Shown here: piece after piece, positions 43,371-51,125 of the stretch
Position numbering within the stretch: position 1 is the stretch's first letter
Layout: each line of letters opens with the position of its first letter
Assembly (NCBI GenBank): GCA_964500415.1
Contig: CAZCOB010000001.1
Span: forward strand, 139,093-203,092
Reading direction: 5' to 3'
From: JAFGPF01 sp964500415
GTDB taxonomy: Bacteria > Chloroflexota > Dehalococcoidia > Dehalococcoidales > RBG-16-60-22
DNA length: 64,000 nt
The notes under the pieces: model-generated
What the model was told of the DNA's origin: nothing
The model's database searches: none
What the model saw: only the letters and a program-made list of their open reading frames with translations
Program-made: the position numbers and the translations under genes

Positions 43371-43392
43371 GGTTATGTTACCCCGGTGGTTA

Positions 43393-43421
43393 ATTCTAGC
43401 ACAGCCTTGTCGGCGGGTAAA
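43393..43421 (-). promoter_or_regulatory. Probable promoter of the ThiD2-ThiE / translin-HRDC operon
   Basis: On the minus strand TTTACC (43416-43421), a 17-nt spacer and TAGAAT (43393-43398) lie 22 bases before the start codon, implying a short leader. Confidence 0.6.
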
Positions 43422-43428
43422 GAATACC

Positions 43429-43797
43429 TTAGCGCGTTTCTTCTACGGCGTTTTCGATGAGCTCGATGCGGGATATCCTGCCCCGGCTGTCCATCTCTAT
43501 GGCGACAACATCGATACGCCAGATAGCGGGAAGGTTGCTGTGGTTCTGGCCGTAATGAGCGGCGACCGTTCTCAGTCTTTCCATTTTACCGGAGGTTATG
43601 GACTCTTCCGGAGTGCCGAACCGCCGGCTTTTCTTCGTCCGTACTTCGACAAAAACAAGCGTATCCTGCTGCTGTGCGATTATGTCAATTTCACCTCCAG
43701 GACAGCGATAGTTCGTCTCTATAATCCGGTAGCCGTTCTTGCCGAGGAAATCGCAGGCCAGCTTTTCACCGAGTATGCCGGTCTCGCGTCGTTTCAT
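43429..43797 (-). CDS. YraN/UPF0102 family nuclease-like protein
   Basis: A 122-residue protein of the YraN family, a PD-(D/E)XK nuclease-like fold. 'GILGEKLACDFLGKNGYRIIETNYR' and 'GEIDIIAQQQDTLVFVEVRTKKS' carry the predicted E, D and ExK active-site residues. A role with Holliday-junction or recombination substrates has been proposed, but the function is not settled. The ATG at 43797 overlaps the rnhB stop by 4 bases (ATGA), a pairing seen in many bacteria. The frame is open upstream to 43854, but those codons belong to rnhB. Confidence 0.9.
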   Translation of the reverse strand: MKRRETGILGEKLACDFLGKNGYRIIETNYRCPGGEIDIIAQQQDTLVFVEVRTKKSRRFGTPEESITSGKMERLRTVAAHYGQNHSNLPAIWRIDVVAIEMDSRGRISRIELIENAVEETR

Positions 43798-44435
43798 ACT
43801 CCCTGTCCCACTAACACGCTTACCGGGCGGAAGGACCGGCGGTGCAGCCGGCACGGCCCTATTTTCCGCAGGCAGTCGAGGTGTTCCCTGGTGCCGTAGC
43901 CCTTGTGCCCGGCGAAACCGTAGCCCGGGTATTCGCCGTCCATCTCCACCACCATGCGGTCGCGGGTAACCTTGGCGATAATCGAGGCGCAGGCAATCGA
44001 GAAACAGATGCCGTCGCCGTTGACGATTCCTTTTTGAGGCATCGATATCTCCGGAATTCGGAAGTAATCGATTAGGAGGTATTGCGGCTCCGGCGTCAAT
44101 TTTTGGATTGCAGATATCATAGCGAGTCGTGTGGCCCGCGCTATCCCTATCGAATCGATTATTTCGTTCGATTGAACGCCTACTCCTACTGAAATAGCTG
44201 CTTCGCGGATATTATCGTGGAGGTTTTCTCGGTCGGACGGTTTTAGCTGCTTGCTGTCTCTGACTTTAGAGCGCCAGTGCGCCTTGAAATTGGATGGTAA
44301 AATAACGGCCGCGGCCACTACCGGCCCCATCAAAGCCCCCCGCCCCACCTCATCCACCCCGGCGATGAAGAGGTAGCCCTGGGACCTGAGTAACTTCTCC
44401 TCGGCGAACGACGGCTTCCGGCGGGTATTTATCAA
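43794..44435 (-). CDS. rnhB: Ribonuclease HII
   Basis: Cleaves the RNA strand of RNA-DNA hybrids and removes single misincorporated ribonucleotides. The conserved block 'IAGVDEVGRGALMGPVVAAAV' gives the first two acidic residues and the GRG motif, and 'IAKVTRDRMV' and 'YPGYGFAGHKGYGTREH' are typical of the C-terminal half. The start is taken as TTG at 44435, with GAGGGAG 7 nt ahead; a GTG at 44441 is also possible. The open frame runs on to 44507, but that stretch translates the hairpin repeat at 44457-44476 and is unlikely to be coding. Confidence 0.92.
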   Translation of the reverse strand: MINTRRKPSFAEEKLLRSQGYLFIAGVDEVGRGALMGPVVAAAVILPSNFKAHWRSKVRDSKQLKPSDRENLHDNIREAAISVGVGVQSNEIIDSIGIARATRLAMISAIQKLTPEPQYLLIDYFRIPEISMPQKGIVNGDGICFSIACASIIAKVTRDRMVVEMDGEYPGYGFAGHKGYGTREHLDCLRKIGPCRLHRRSFRPVSVLVGQGV

Positions 44436-44456
44436 ATTCACTCTCCCTCGCCTGTC

Positions 44457-44476
44457 ATTCCCGCGCAAGCGGGAAT
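44457..44476. repeat. Interspersed hairpin repeat (CATTCCCGCGCAAGCGGGAATCC type)
   Basis: A perfect 8-bp stem ATTCCCGC / GCGGGAAT with a GCAA tetraloop, between tmk and rnhB. This is a classic short intergenic repeat found in many bacterial genomes. Confidence 0.75.
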
Positions 44477-44508
44477 CCAGACAAGACCGCCCCACTCCTG
44501 AACTCACC

Positions 44509-45126
44509 TTATCCTGGAATTAATTTACTCATCCTCTGCCAGATTATCCCGGCTATTATCTCTTTACTTAATGTCGCATCTACCACGAGCCAGCGTTCCG
44601 GTTCTTGCCCGGCCAGCTTCAAGTAGCCTTTCCTGACCCGCCGGTGAAATTTTACGGATTCGACTTCAAAACGGTCTTTATTTTTCTCATTCTTTCGCGC
44701 CAGCCCTGCTTCCACCGGCATGTCCAGTAAAACGGTTAAATCGGGCACCAGCCCCCGTGTTCCCACCCGGTTGACTGCCATTACCGTCTCCAGGTCCAGC
44801 CCGCGTCCGTAGCCCTGGTAAGCCGTGGTGGAGTCGGCGTAGCGGTCGCAGACAACAATCGTCCCTTTATTTAAAGCAGGACGGATTACTTCCTCGACCA
44901 GTTGGGCGCGGGAGGTGTTGAAGAGCAGCAGTTCGGCAACCGGAGAGATAGCGACGTTATCCGTCCATTTAAGCATGCGTGAAACTCTTTTACCTAAAGC
45001 GGTAACGCCCGGCTCGTGAACGAGCAATACCGGAATCACTAATTTCGACAGCCGACGGTACAGCCGCCGCGACTGTACGCTCTTGCCGCATCCCTCGCCC
45101 CCCTCAAAGGTAATGAAAAGGGACAT
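44509..45126 (-). CDS. tmk: Thymidylate kinase
   Basis: Phosphorylates dTMP to dTDP. The 205 residues contain the P-loop EGGEGCGKS (8-16), the DRYADSTTAYQGYGRG substrate loop (DRY/x motif) and 'DLTVLLDMPVEAGLARK' with the lid following. The length is standard. It is 17 nt after the AAA/R3H gene on the minus strand, in the pdxS-pdxT-AAA/R3H-tmk-rnhB-yraN run, and appears co-transcribed from the pdxS promoter. Confidence 0.93.
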   Translation of the reverse strand: MSLFITFEGGEGCGKSVQSRRLYRRLSKLVIPVLLVHEPGVTALGKRVSRMLKWTDNVAISPVAELLLFNTSRAQLVEEVIRPALNKGTIVVCDRYADSTTAYQGYGRGLDLETVMAVNRVGTRGLVPDLTVLLDMPVEAGLARKNEKNKDRFEVESVKFHRRVRKGYLKLAGQEPERWLVVDATLSKEIIAGIIWQRMSKLIPG

Positions 45127-45143
45127 ATTTACCTTCCTGTTAT

Positions 45144-46664
45144 TTATCCCGGTTGCTCTTTATATATTCTTACCCGCCGGTTGGGGTCTTTGCCGGAGCT
45201 GTGTGAAGGCAGGTCGCTACGCTGGGCAATCAGGTGTTGCAAACGGCGGATATAAGAGCTCTGCGGACCGAGTTCCACCGCTTCCGTACCCTCTTTCACC
45301 TGCTCCACGGCCTCCTCGGCCTCATCGAGGGCGTCTCGAAACATGCCGGACTTATCGTTGTTTTTCAGGTGGTAAAGATTCCCCAGGAGTTGCCGCATCT
45401 GGGGTGGGGTATTACTCCGGAGAACGTAAACGGGCAGGTGGGCGCTTTCGGCGTCCCTGACCTTCTGTGGCCGCCTCCGGTAATAGTGCTTGGAGGTCAC
45501 GAAAATGCTGGCCTCGACTAGGTTGTCAACGATATCCAGGTCGATGTGTAGCTCGCGGCCCGCCTGTAGTATCCTGGAGCGGTTCACCCCGAAGAGGTAT
45601 ATTTTCGGCGACCTGGCTTCCTTCTCAGCCCGTTTGCTCTTTGCGGTTTTAGCCTTTTCTATCTCCGCCTTCTCGACTTTCACCTCCCCATCCTCGTCCA
45701 GCCAGCGTACCTCGGTGCTGGGCGGCGAACCACGCAGCAGCGCGTCGATGGCCTCCCCGACATCCGGGTGGATGGCCACCCTGTCCCGCTCCTGAATCTC
45801 GACCACGATATCGAAGGTCGGCGGCGATTTCCTTTCCAGTATCGACTTCTGCGTGCCCCGCCGCCTCGCCTCCTCGTCCCCTAAGGTCACGGACTGTATC
45901 CCGCCGATAAGATCGGCCAGAGTCGGATTCATCATCAGGTTATCGAGGGTATTGCCGTGCGCCGTGCCGACCAGCTGGACGCCCCGCTCGGCTATGGTGC
46001 GGGCGGCCATGGCCTCCAGCTCGGTCCCAATCTCGTCGATAACTATTACCTCGGGCATGTGGTTCTCGACAGCCTCAATCATGACGGCGTGTTGCAGGGA
46101 CGGCGTAGCTACCTGCATTCTGCGGGCGTGCCCTATGGCCGGATGGGGTATATCGCCGTCGCCGGCTATTTCGTTGGAAGTATCCACGATGATAACCCGT
46201 TTATCCGCATCATCGGCCAGCACCCGGGCTACCTCCCGCAACATGGTCGTCTTGCCGACGCCCGGCCTGCCCAGCAGCAGGACGCTCTTCCCGGACTGCA
46301 CCAAGTCTTCAATGACTTCTATGGTGCCGTAAACGGCCCGTCCCACCCGGCAGGTCAACCCGACGATGCGACCGCGCCGATTGCGAATAGCGGAGATGCG
46401 GTGCAGTGTTCTCTCGATGCCGGCGCGGTTGTCCTCGCCGAAGCTACCGATACGCGCCACCACAAAGTCGATATCCGCTTCCTCGATTTCCTTGTCATTC
46501 AGGGCTACTTCACGCCTGGTCAAACGCGCCTCCGGCGTGCGTCCCAGGTCCAGCACCACTTCCAGTAATTCTTTGATATCCTTCTGCTGTAACAGAGGCT
46601 TTTTTATGTGAGGCGGTATAATATCCAGCAAGGCATCCATATCATCGGTTATTATTTTCTGCAC
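45144..46664 (-). CDS. AAA ATPase with C-terminal R3H domain (Ycf45/SpoIIIAA-like)
   Basis: A 506-residue nucleic-acid-related ATPase. An N-terminal domain (1-115) precedes a P-loop GRPGVGKT (132-139), a Walker B 'EVIVIDEIGTELEAMA' and 'GTAHGNTLDNLMMNP'. The C-terminal part holds a lysine/glutamate-rich linker, a KH-like segment ('SRILQAGRELHIDLDIVDNLVEA') and an R3H-type ending ('LIAQRSDLPSHSSGKDPNRRVRIY') that binds single-stranded nucleic acid. Similar proteins exist in cyanobacteria, plastids (Ycf45) and Firmicutes; the precise role is unknown. It lies 14 nt after pdxT and 17 nt before tmk in a tight operon. Confidence 0.88.
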   Translation of the reverse strand: MQKIITDDMDALLDIIPPHIKKPLLQQKDIKELLEVVLDLGRTPEARLTRREVALNDKEIEEADIDFVVARIGSFGEDNRAGIERTLHRISAIRNRRGRIVGLTCRVGRAVYGTIEVIEDLVQSGKSVLLLGRPGVGKTTMLREVARVLADDADKRVIIVDTSNEIAGDGDIPHPAIGHARRMQVATPSLQHAVMIEAVENHMPEVIVIDEIGTELEAMAARTIAERGVQLVGTAHGNTLDNLMMNPTLADLIGGIQSVTLGDEEARRRGTQKSILERKSPPTFDIVVEIQERDRVAIHPDVGEAIDALLRGSPPSTEVRWLDEDGEVKVEKAEIEKAKTAKSKRAEKEARSPKIYLFGVNRSRILQAGRELHIDLDIVDNLVEASIFVTSKHYYRRRPQKVRDAESAHLPVYVLRSNTPPQMRQLLGNLYHLKNNDKSGMFRDALDEAEEAVEQVKEGTEAVELGPQSSYIRRLQHLIAQRSDLPSHSSGKDPNRRVRIYKEQPG

Positions 46665-46678
46665 AACCCTTCCCCCGA

Positions 46679-47263
46679 TTATTGTTGAGCCTTTCCGGAT
46701 ACGATATCCAGGAAATAGCGATGAAACCTCAGGTCGTCGGTCAGCTCCGGATGGAACGCCGTGACCAGCAGTTTCCCCTGCCTGGCAGCTACGATGGTGT
46801 TGTCTGCCAGGCGCGCTAGGACGTCCACGCCGTTCCCGCAGCGTTCGATTAACGGCGCCCGGATGAATACCGCCGGATAAAGTTTATCACCCAGAACGGG
46901 TATTTTCAGTTCCGTTTCAAAGCTGTCAACCTGCCGCCCGAAAGCATTGCGTTTGACTTTAATGTCCATCAGCCCGAGCGAGTGTGTGCTGTTACTTGAA
47001 ATATCCTTGGCCATAAGTATCATGCCGGCGCAGGTGCCGAACAGTGGCATACTCCCCCTGGCTACGGCGGCTATTTCATCCATCAGTTTATAAGAAGACA
47101 TCAAACGGCTTATAGCCGTGCTCTCTCCGCCCGGAATGATTAGCCCGTCCACTCCCCGGAGTTCCCCGGGTAAACGGACGGGCACGGCCTCTGTATCCAG
47201 TTTTTTTAATGTCGCTATATGCTCGGCGAAGGCTCCCTGCGAAGCAAGGACACCGATTTTCAT
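46679..47263 (-). CDS. pdxT: Glutaminase subunit of pyridoxal 5'-phosphate synthase
   Basis: Releases ammonia from glutamine for PdxS. The 194 residues show IGVLASQGAFAEH at the start, the GGEST oxyanion motif, the catalytic Cys in FGTCAGMI and the His-Glu pair of FHPEL. ATG at 47263 is chosen for its AAGGA site and the conserved start; the open frame upstream to 47497 overlaps pdxS in another frame and is not coding. It follows pdxS by 31 nt. Together they make PLP without the DXP-dependent route. Confidence 0.94.
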   Translation of the reverse strand: MKIGVLASQGAFAEHIATLKKLDTEAVPVRLPGELRGVDGLIIPGGESTAISRLMSSYKLMDEIAAVARGSMPLFGTCAGMILMAKDISSNSTHSLGLMDIKVKRNAFGRQVDSFETELKIPVLGDKLYPAVFIRAPLIERCGNGVDVLARLADNTIVAARQGKLLVTAFHPELTDDLRFHRYFLDIVSGKAQQ

Positions 47264-47294
47264 ATGTTCATCCTTCCCCTGGTCGTTTCGGTTT

Positions 47295-48176
47295 TTACCA
47301 CCCTCGCTGTGCCAGCAGTTCCTCGGAAGGGATTTGCTTGATATCCAGTCCTGCCATGGCGTCCCCGAGGTTCTTGGATACCTCGGCGATAATAGCCGCG
47401 TCGCGGTAGTGGGTGGTAGCCTTGACGATTGCCTTGGCCCTGACCTCCGGATTGCTCGACTTGAATATCCCCGAGCCGACGAAGACGCCCTCGGCACCTA
47501 ACTGCATCATCAGGGCGGCGTCTGCCGGCGTGGCTATGCCGCCTGCGGCGAAATTTACCACCGGCAGTTTCCCCAGTTGCTTTACTTCCTTCACCAGCTC
47601 TACGGGTACGCGGTATTCCGCCGCCAGTTTTTTGAGTTCTGTTTCGGAAGCGTTCACCACCTGTTGAATGCCCTCCATGAGGGCTCTCATGTGCCTTACC
47701 GCCTCGACGATGTTACCCGTGCCGGCCTCTCCCTTGGTCCTTATCATCGCTGCGCCTTCGTGGAGACGCCGCAAAGCCTCGCCCAGCTCGCGGCAGCCGC
47801 AAACGAACGGCACCTTGAAGTCGTGCTTCCAGACATGGTATTTCTCGTCGGCCGGCGTCAGAACCTCGGACTCGTCTATGTAGTCGACCCCCATTGCTTC
47901 CAGGACCTGCGCTTCGACAAAATGGCCGATACGGCACTTGGCCATGACAGGTACGGTAACTGCCTTCATAATGGCCTCGATAACCGTCGGGTCGGCCATT
48001 CTTGCCACGCCGCCGGCAGCCCGGATATCTGACGGCACCCTCTCCAGCGCCATCACCGCGCAGCCGCCGGCTTCCTCGGCGATTTTAGCATGCTCCGCCG
48101 TGACCACGTCCATGATAACGCCGCCTTTCAGCATCTGCGCCAGTCCCGTTTTTACCTTCCACGTCCCGGTTTCCAT
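47295..48176 (-). CDS. pdxS: Pyridoxal 5'-phosphate synthase, PdxS subunit
   Basis: Makes pyridoxal 5'-phosphate from ribose 5-phosphate, glyceraldehyde 3-phosphate and ammonia supplied by PdxT. The 293-residue TIM barrel has 'GVIMDVVTAEHAKIAEEAG', the Schiff-base Lys in VMAKCRIGH and the second Lys region 'TKGEAGTGNIVEAVRHMR'. Its length equals that of the Bacillus enzyme. GGAGGAGG precedes the ATG, and a well-spaced promoter is 40 bases further up. It heads the minus-strand operon down to yraN. Confidence 0.96.
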   Translation of the reverse strand: METGTWKVKTGLAQMLKGGVIMDVVTAEHAKIAEEAGGCAVMALERVPSDIRAAGGVARMADPTVIEAIMKAVTVPVMAKCRIGHFVEAQVLEAMGVDYIDESEVLTPADEKYHVWKHDFKVPFVCGCRELGEALRRLHEGAAMIRTKGEAGTGNIVEAVRHMRALMEGIQQVVNASETELKKLAAEYRVPVELVKEVKQLGKLPVVNFAAGGIATPADAALMMQLGAEGVFVGSGIFKSSNPEVRAKAIVKATTHYRDAAIIAEVSKNLGDAMAGLDIKQIPSEELLAQRGW

Positions 48177-48214
48177 TTTCCGCCTCCTCCTGGTTTTCTC
48201 AGGTTGTTAATATA

Positions 48215-48243
48215 ATTCTACTACTGTTAGCTGGGCTTAGCAA
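48215..48243 (-). promoter_or_regulatory. Sigma70-type promoter of the pdxS operon
   Basis: On the minus strand TTGCTA (48238-48243), a 17-nt spacer and TAGAAT (48215-48220) about 40 bases before the pdxS ATG. Confidence 0.6.
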
Positions 48244-48273
48244 TACATTTAATCGGCTGCTACCAACAAATCG

Positions 48274-48302
48274 TTGACTCTCAACGTAGAATATGCTAAA
48301 AC
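48274..48302 (+). promoter_or_regulatory. Possible promoter immediately before the small membrane protein gene
   Basis: TTGACT (48274-48279), a 17-nt spacer and TAAAAC (48297-48302). The implied start of transcription (about 48309) is only a few bases before the ATG at 48313, so the mRNA could be nearly leaderless. Confidence 0.35.
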
Positions 48303-48312
48303 ATGACAGGCT

Positions 48313-48582
48313 ATGGAATATTTATCTTTCATCCTGCTGATTCTTTTTCTGGTCTTTGTGCTCATTTTAATTACCAGGATTGAAAAAGGAACGAAGAACA
48401 GGTGGCGGAAAACCGCCTACGGCCTTCTGGAAATGAAAACCCCCACCGCAGAGGAAATTTTAAAAACTATAAAACACCTGCGCTTGTATGGCGGCAGATT
48501 GCGCCGCGACAAGGAATTCAAACAGCTTATTATGCGCTTGCAGGATAAGCTTAACGCAATGGATGATACGTCTAACCCCTAA
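48313..48582 (+). CDS. Small single-pass membrane protein of unknown function
   Basis: An 89-residue protein with one strongly hydrophobic N-terminal helix ('YLSFILLILFLVFVLILI'), then a positively charged cytoplasmic part ('IEKGTKNRWRKTAYGLLEMK', 'HLRLYGGRLRRDKEFKQ'). The positive-inside rule puts the C-terminus in the cytoplasm. No family was recognised. The ribosome binding site is weak and the gene may be nearly leaderless. It is flanked by a divergent pdxS operon and a convergent rsmG gene, with repeat sequence between. Confidence 0.6.
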   Translation: MEYLSFILLILFLVFVLILITRIEKGTKNRWRKTAYGLLEMKTPTAEEILKTIKHLRLYGGRLRRDKEFKQLIMRLQDKLNAMDDTSNP

Positions 48583-48600
48583 AGCGGCCTTGCCTCAAAT

Positions 48601-48636
48601 GTCATTCTGAAGGAGCGGAGCGACTGAAGAATCTCG
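48601..48636. repeat. Interspersed repeat, GTCATTCTGA...GAAGAATCTCG type
   Basis: Shares GTCATTCTGA, GCGAAG/GCGAC-like spacer and GAAGAATCTCG with the copy at 37969-37996. It fills the gap between two convergent genes along with a further 'ACGAGACCCTTCAC' palindrome-like fragment. Confidence 0.65.
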
Positions 48637-48720
48637 TCATTCGGTTGTGTACGAGACCCTTCACAGAGTGTATCCTGAGTGTAACCGAAGGGCTCAGTGT
48701 GAAATTTAGGGCAAAGCCCC

Positions 48721-49461
48721 CTAAAGGGGAGAGATAATCGGCCTTTTGGCCGGTATGCCGGGACGGCGCGGGTATCCCGCCGGCGACGATTTTACCTTAT
48801 CGATTATCACCAGACAGCGGTTATCCTCCGGTTCTTCCAGTATAATCGACTTCACTTCCTGCATTTGCCCCCCGAGCACGTCGACAGCTTTACGTGAACG
48901 CTCGATTTCTCTCCGGATATCCCCCTTCTTCAGGGCGATAAAGCGTCCGCCCACCGCGCAGAATGGCAAAGCCAGCTCCACCAGCGCAGGCAGGGTCGCC
49001 ACGGCGCGCGACAGCGCCAGGTCGAAATACTCTCTGTATTTGGCGTCGTGGGCGATATCCTCCGCCCTGCCGCTGACGACTTCCACGTTATCAAGTCCCA
49101 TTTTATCAATAACGTATCGTAGGAATTTCGTCTTCTTAACGGTGGCCTCGAGCAATACCAGCCTGATATCCGGCCGGATAATTTTCAGGGGTATTCCGGG
49201 CATCCCGGCGCCGGTGCCGACATCGATTACTTTAAGGTTTTGCCTTTTATCAGGCGTCCCGATGGCCGGGATTACCGTCAGGGAATCGAGGAAATGCTTT
49301 ACCTGCACCTCCTCATAGTCAACGATGCTGGTGAGGTTCATGCGCTGATTCCATTCCACGAGCTCCCGGTAATAAACCTCGAACTGCTCAAGCTGCTTTG
49401 TATTGAGTTCGATTTCTAATTTCCGCGCGCCGGACTGTAGCCTTTTCATTTTTACATCCAA
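48721..49461 (-). CDS. rsmG: 16S rRNA (guanine-527 N7)-methyltransferase
   Basis: Methylates G527 of 16S rRNA. The 246 residues carry the SAM motif 'VIDVGTGAGMPGIPLKII', the 'RLVLLEATVKKTKFLRYV' acidic loop and 'SRAVATLPALVELALPF'. The start 'LNTKQLEQFEVYYRELVEWNQRMNLT' is typical. The C-terminus is basic and Pro-rich (ending RRPGIPAKRPII) and translates sequence next to the intergenic repeats, so the last 10-15 residues may be a recent extension. It is not part of an obvious operon. Confidence 0.92.
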   Translation of the reverse strand: MDVKMKRLQSGARKLEIELNTKQLEQFEVYYRELVEWNQRMNLTSIVDYEEVQVKHFLDSLTVIPAIGTPDKRQNLKVIDVGTGAGMPGIPLKIIRPDIRLVLLEATVKKTKFLRYVIDKMGLDNVEVVSGRAEDIAHDAKYREYFDLALSRAVATLPALVELALPFCAVGGRFIALKKGDIRREIERSRKAVDVLGGQMQEVKSIILEEPEDNRCLVIIDKVKSSPAGYPRRPGIPAKRPIISPL

Positions 49462-49818
49462 TTATATCACTTTCATCTTAATCGCAGAATATAATATCTA
49501 ACGCGACAAAACCCCACTTTTTCAAATAATTGTTTTCCCAGAACAATTCACCCTGTAAAAAGTCAACCCTTCCATGTCGCCGTTTCCCCCTTAATTGTTT
49601 GCCCCCTCCGGCACTCCGATAACCCCACTTACCATAACCCGAAAAACAACTCAAACGTATTCTCCCCTTCCCACGATGGAATTGTTTCCCCTCAAAAAGT
49701 TCAGGGTTGTTCTTTTCCTTAACATAAGCTATTGTCGCCCCCTCTTGTATATGCTATACTGTTTAAAGACCTGAATCCTGAATACTTATGATTAATATAC
49801 CAAGGGAGGTCAACTAAC
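49462..49818. other. 357-base non-coding region upstream of rpsB with repeated motifs
   Basis: A C- and T-rich stretch without a supportable gene. It contains AACCCCACTT twice (49510-49519 and 49621-49630) and AATTGTTT followed by CCC three times (49528-49539, 49593-49605, 49680-49691), then the rpsB promoter. An S2 autoregulatory RNA element could exist but I could not fold one convincingly. Confidence 0.5.
49732..49760 (+). promoter_or_regulatory. Sigma70-type promoter of the rpsB operon
   Basis: TTGTCG (49732-49737), 17-nt spacer, TATACT (49755-49760); the transcription start would be near 49767, giving a leader of about 52 nt. Confidence 0.65.
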
Positions 49819-50601
49819 TTGCCAGATACAGCAACCATTAAACAGCTCCTCGAAGCCGGTGCGCACTTCGGACATCAGACGGGTCGCTGGAACCCGCGGA
49901 TGAAAAATTACATCTTCACCAAGCGTAACGGCATCCACATCATCGACCTTGAAAAAACCGCCGTCATGCTGGATAAAGCCTGCGAGTTCATCAAGAATGT
50001 AATCGCCGGCGGTGAGTCCATCCTCCTAGTCGGTACCAAGAAACAAGCGCAGGAATCCGTGCAGGAAGAGGCGGAACGCTGCGGCGTGTATTACGTCAAT
50101 CAGCGCTGGCTGGGAGGCATGCTCACCAACTTCGCCACGATTCAGGCGCGTATCGACCAGCTCGTACGCCTTGAAGACCAGATGGCCCGGGGTGAACTGG
50201 GGCGGCTTACCAAGAAAGAGGTTCTCAACATCAGCGAAAAAATCGAGCGTCTCAACAAGCAAATGGGCGGCTTTAAAGAGATGACAGTCTTACCGGGTGC
50301 CATCTTCATTATCGATCCCACTAAGGAAAGGATTGCTCTCGCTGAGACTAAACGCATGGGCATACCGGTGGTCGCCATTGTGGATACCAACTGCAACCCT
50401 GACGAAATAGACTATCCCATTCCTGCTAACGATGACGCTATCCGTGCCATCAAGCTTATCTGTACTAAAATCGCGGATGCTGTCCTCGAAGGCAAGATAA
50501 GTGTATCAACCGCTGTAACATCTGATGTAATCGAGGAGAAAGAAGGAGAACCAGCCATAGAGTCTACCGAACCGTTGATATTCACACCTGATGAGGAATA
50601 A
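49819..50601 (+). CDS. rpsB: 30S ribosomal protein S2
   Basis: The 260-residue small-subunit protein S2. 'LLEAGAHFGHQTGRWNPRM' at the start, 'YVNQRWLGGMLTNFATI' and 'IVDTNCNPDEIDYPIPANDDA' are S2 signatures. The start is TTG at 49819, with GGGAGGT 8 nt ahead. An acidic tail (ending STEPLIFTPDEE) follows the fold. It leads rpsB-tsf-pyrH-frr-uppS-cdsA, a widely conserved order. Confidence 0.96.
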   Translation: MPDTATIKQLLEAGAHFGHQTGRWNPRMKNYIFTKRNGIHIIDLEKTAVMLDKACEFIKNVIAGGESILLVGTKKQAQESVQEEAERCGVYYVNQRWLGGMLTNFATIQARIDQLVRLEDQMARGELGRLTKKEVLNISEKIERLNKQMGGFKEMTVLPGAIFIIDPTKERIALAETKRMGIPVVAIVDTNCNPDEIDYPIPANDDAIRAIKLICTKIADAVLEGKISVSTAVTSDVIEEKEGEPAIESTEPLIFTPDEE

Positions 50602-50611
50602 GGAGGACTAT

Positions 50612-51115
50612 TTGGAAATCACTACCCAGATGATAAAAGAGCTTAGAGAACAGTCCAGCGCCGGTATCATGGACTGCCGCAACGCCCTGATAAGCTGTGA
50701 GGGAGATATAGAAAAAGCACTGGTGGTTCTTAAAGAAAAGGGACTCCTAAAAGCACAGAAAAAAGCCGAACGCGCTACCAGCACAGGACTGATTGAAGCT
50801 TATATACATACCGCCGGACGCATTGGAGCCCTGGTTGAGCTTAATTGCGAAACCGACTTCGTAGCCCGTACCGACGAATTCAAAGAATTGGCTCACTGCC
50901 TCGCAATGCAGGTGGCAGCTCTCGCACCACAGTATGTCTCCGAGAAGGAAATTCCTGAAGATTCCGAAGTCAACCCGGAAGAAGCCTGTTTGCTGCTGCA
51001 ACCATATATAAAAGACCCCACCATACTTATCAAAGATGTTATCATAGAAACCATCGCTAAAGTAGGAGAAAATATCAGGGTACGCCGGTTCCAGAGATAC
51101 GAATTAGGTATCTAG
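50612..51115 (+). CDS. tsf: Elongation factor Ts, short form
   Basis: Exchanges GDP for GTP on EF-Tu. At 167 residues it has the N-terminal UBA-like domain ('TQMIKELREQSSAGIMDCRNAL'; the TDFV core is seen later as NCETDFVARTDEF) and a single dimerisation lobe, so it is the short type known from Thermus and other phyla rather than the roughly 280-residue E. coli type. The start TTG at 50612 is preferred because AGGAGG is 5 nt ahead. The frame is open to an ATG at 50591 inside rpsB. Confidence 0.94.
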   Translation: MEITTQMIKELREQSSAGIMDCRNALISCEGDIEKALVVLKEKGLLKAQKKAERATSTGLIEAYIHTAGRIGALVELNCETDFVARTDEFKELAHCLAMQVAALAPQYVSEKEIPEDSEVNPEEACLLLQPYIKDPTILIKDVIIETIAKVGENIRVRRFQRYELGI

Positions 51116-51125
51116 GGGTAGAAAA

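Noticed and set aside
43371..43428. Possible TPP riboswitch upstream of the ThiD2-ThiE gene
   Set aside because: Only 58 bases are available and no CTGAGA-type thi-box sequence is present; a simple promoter explains the gap.
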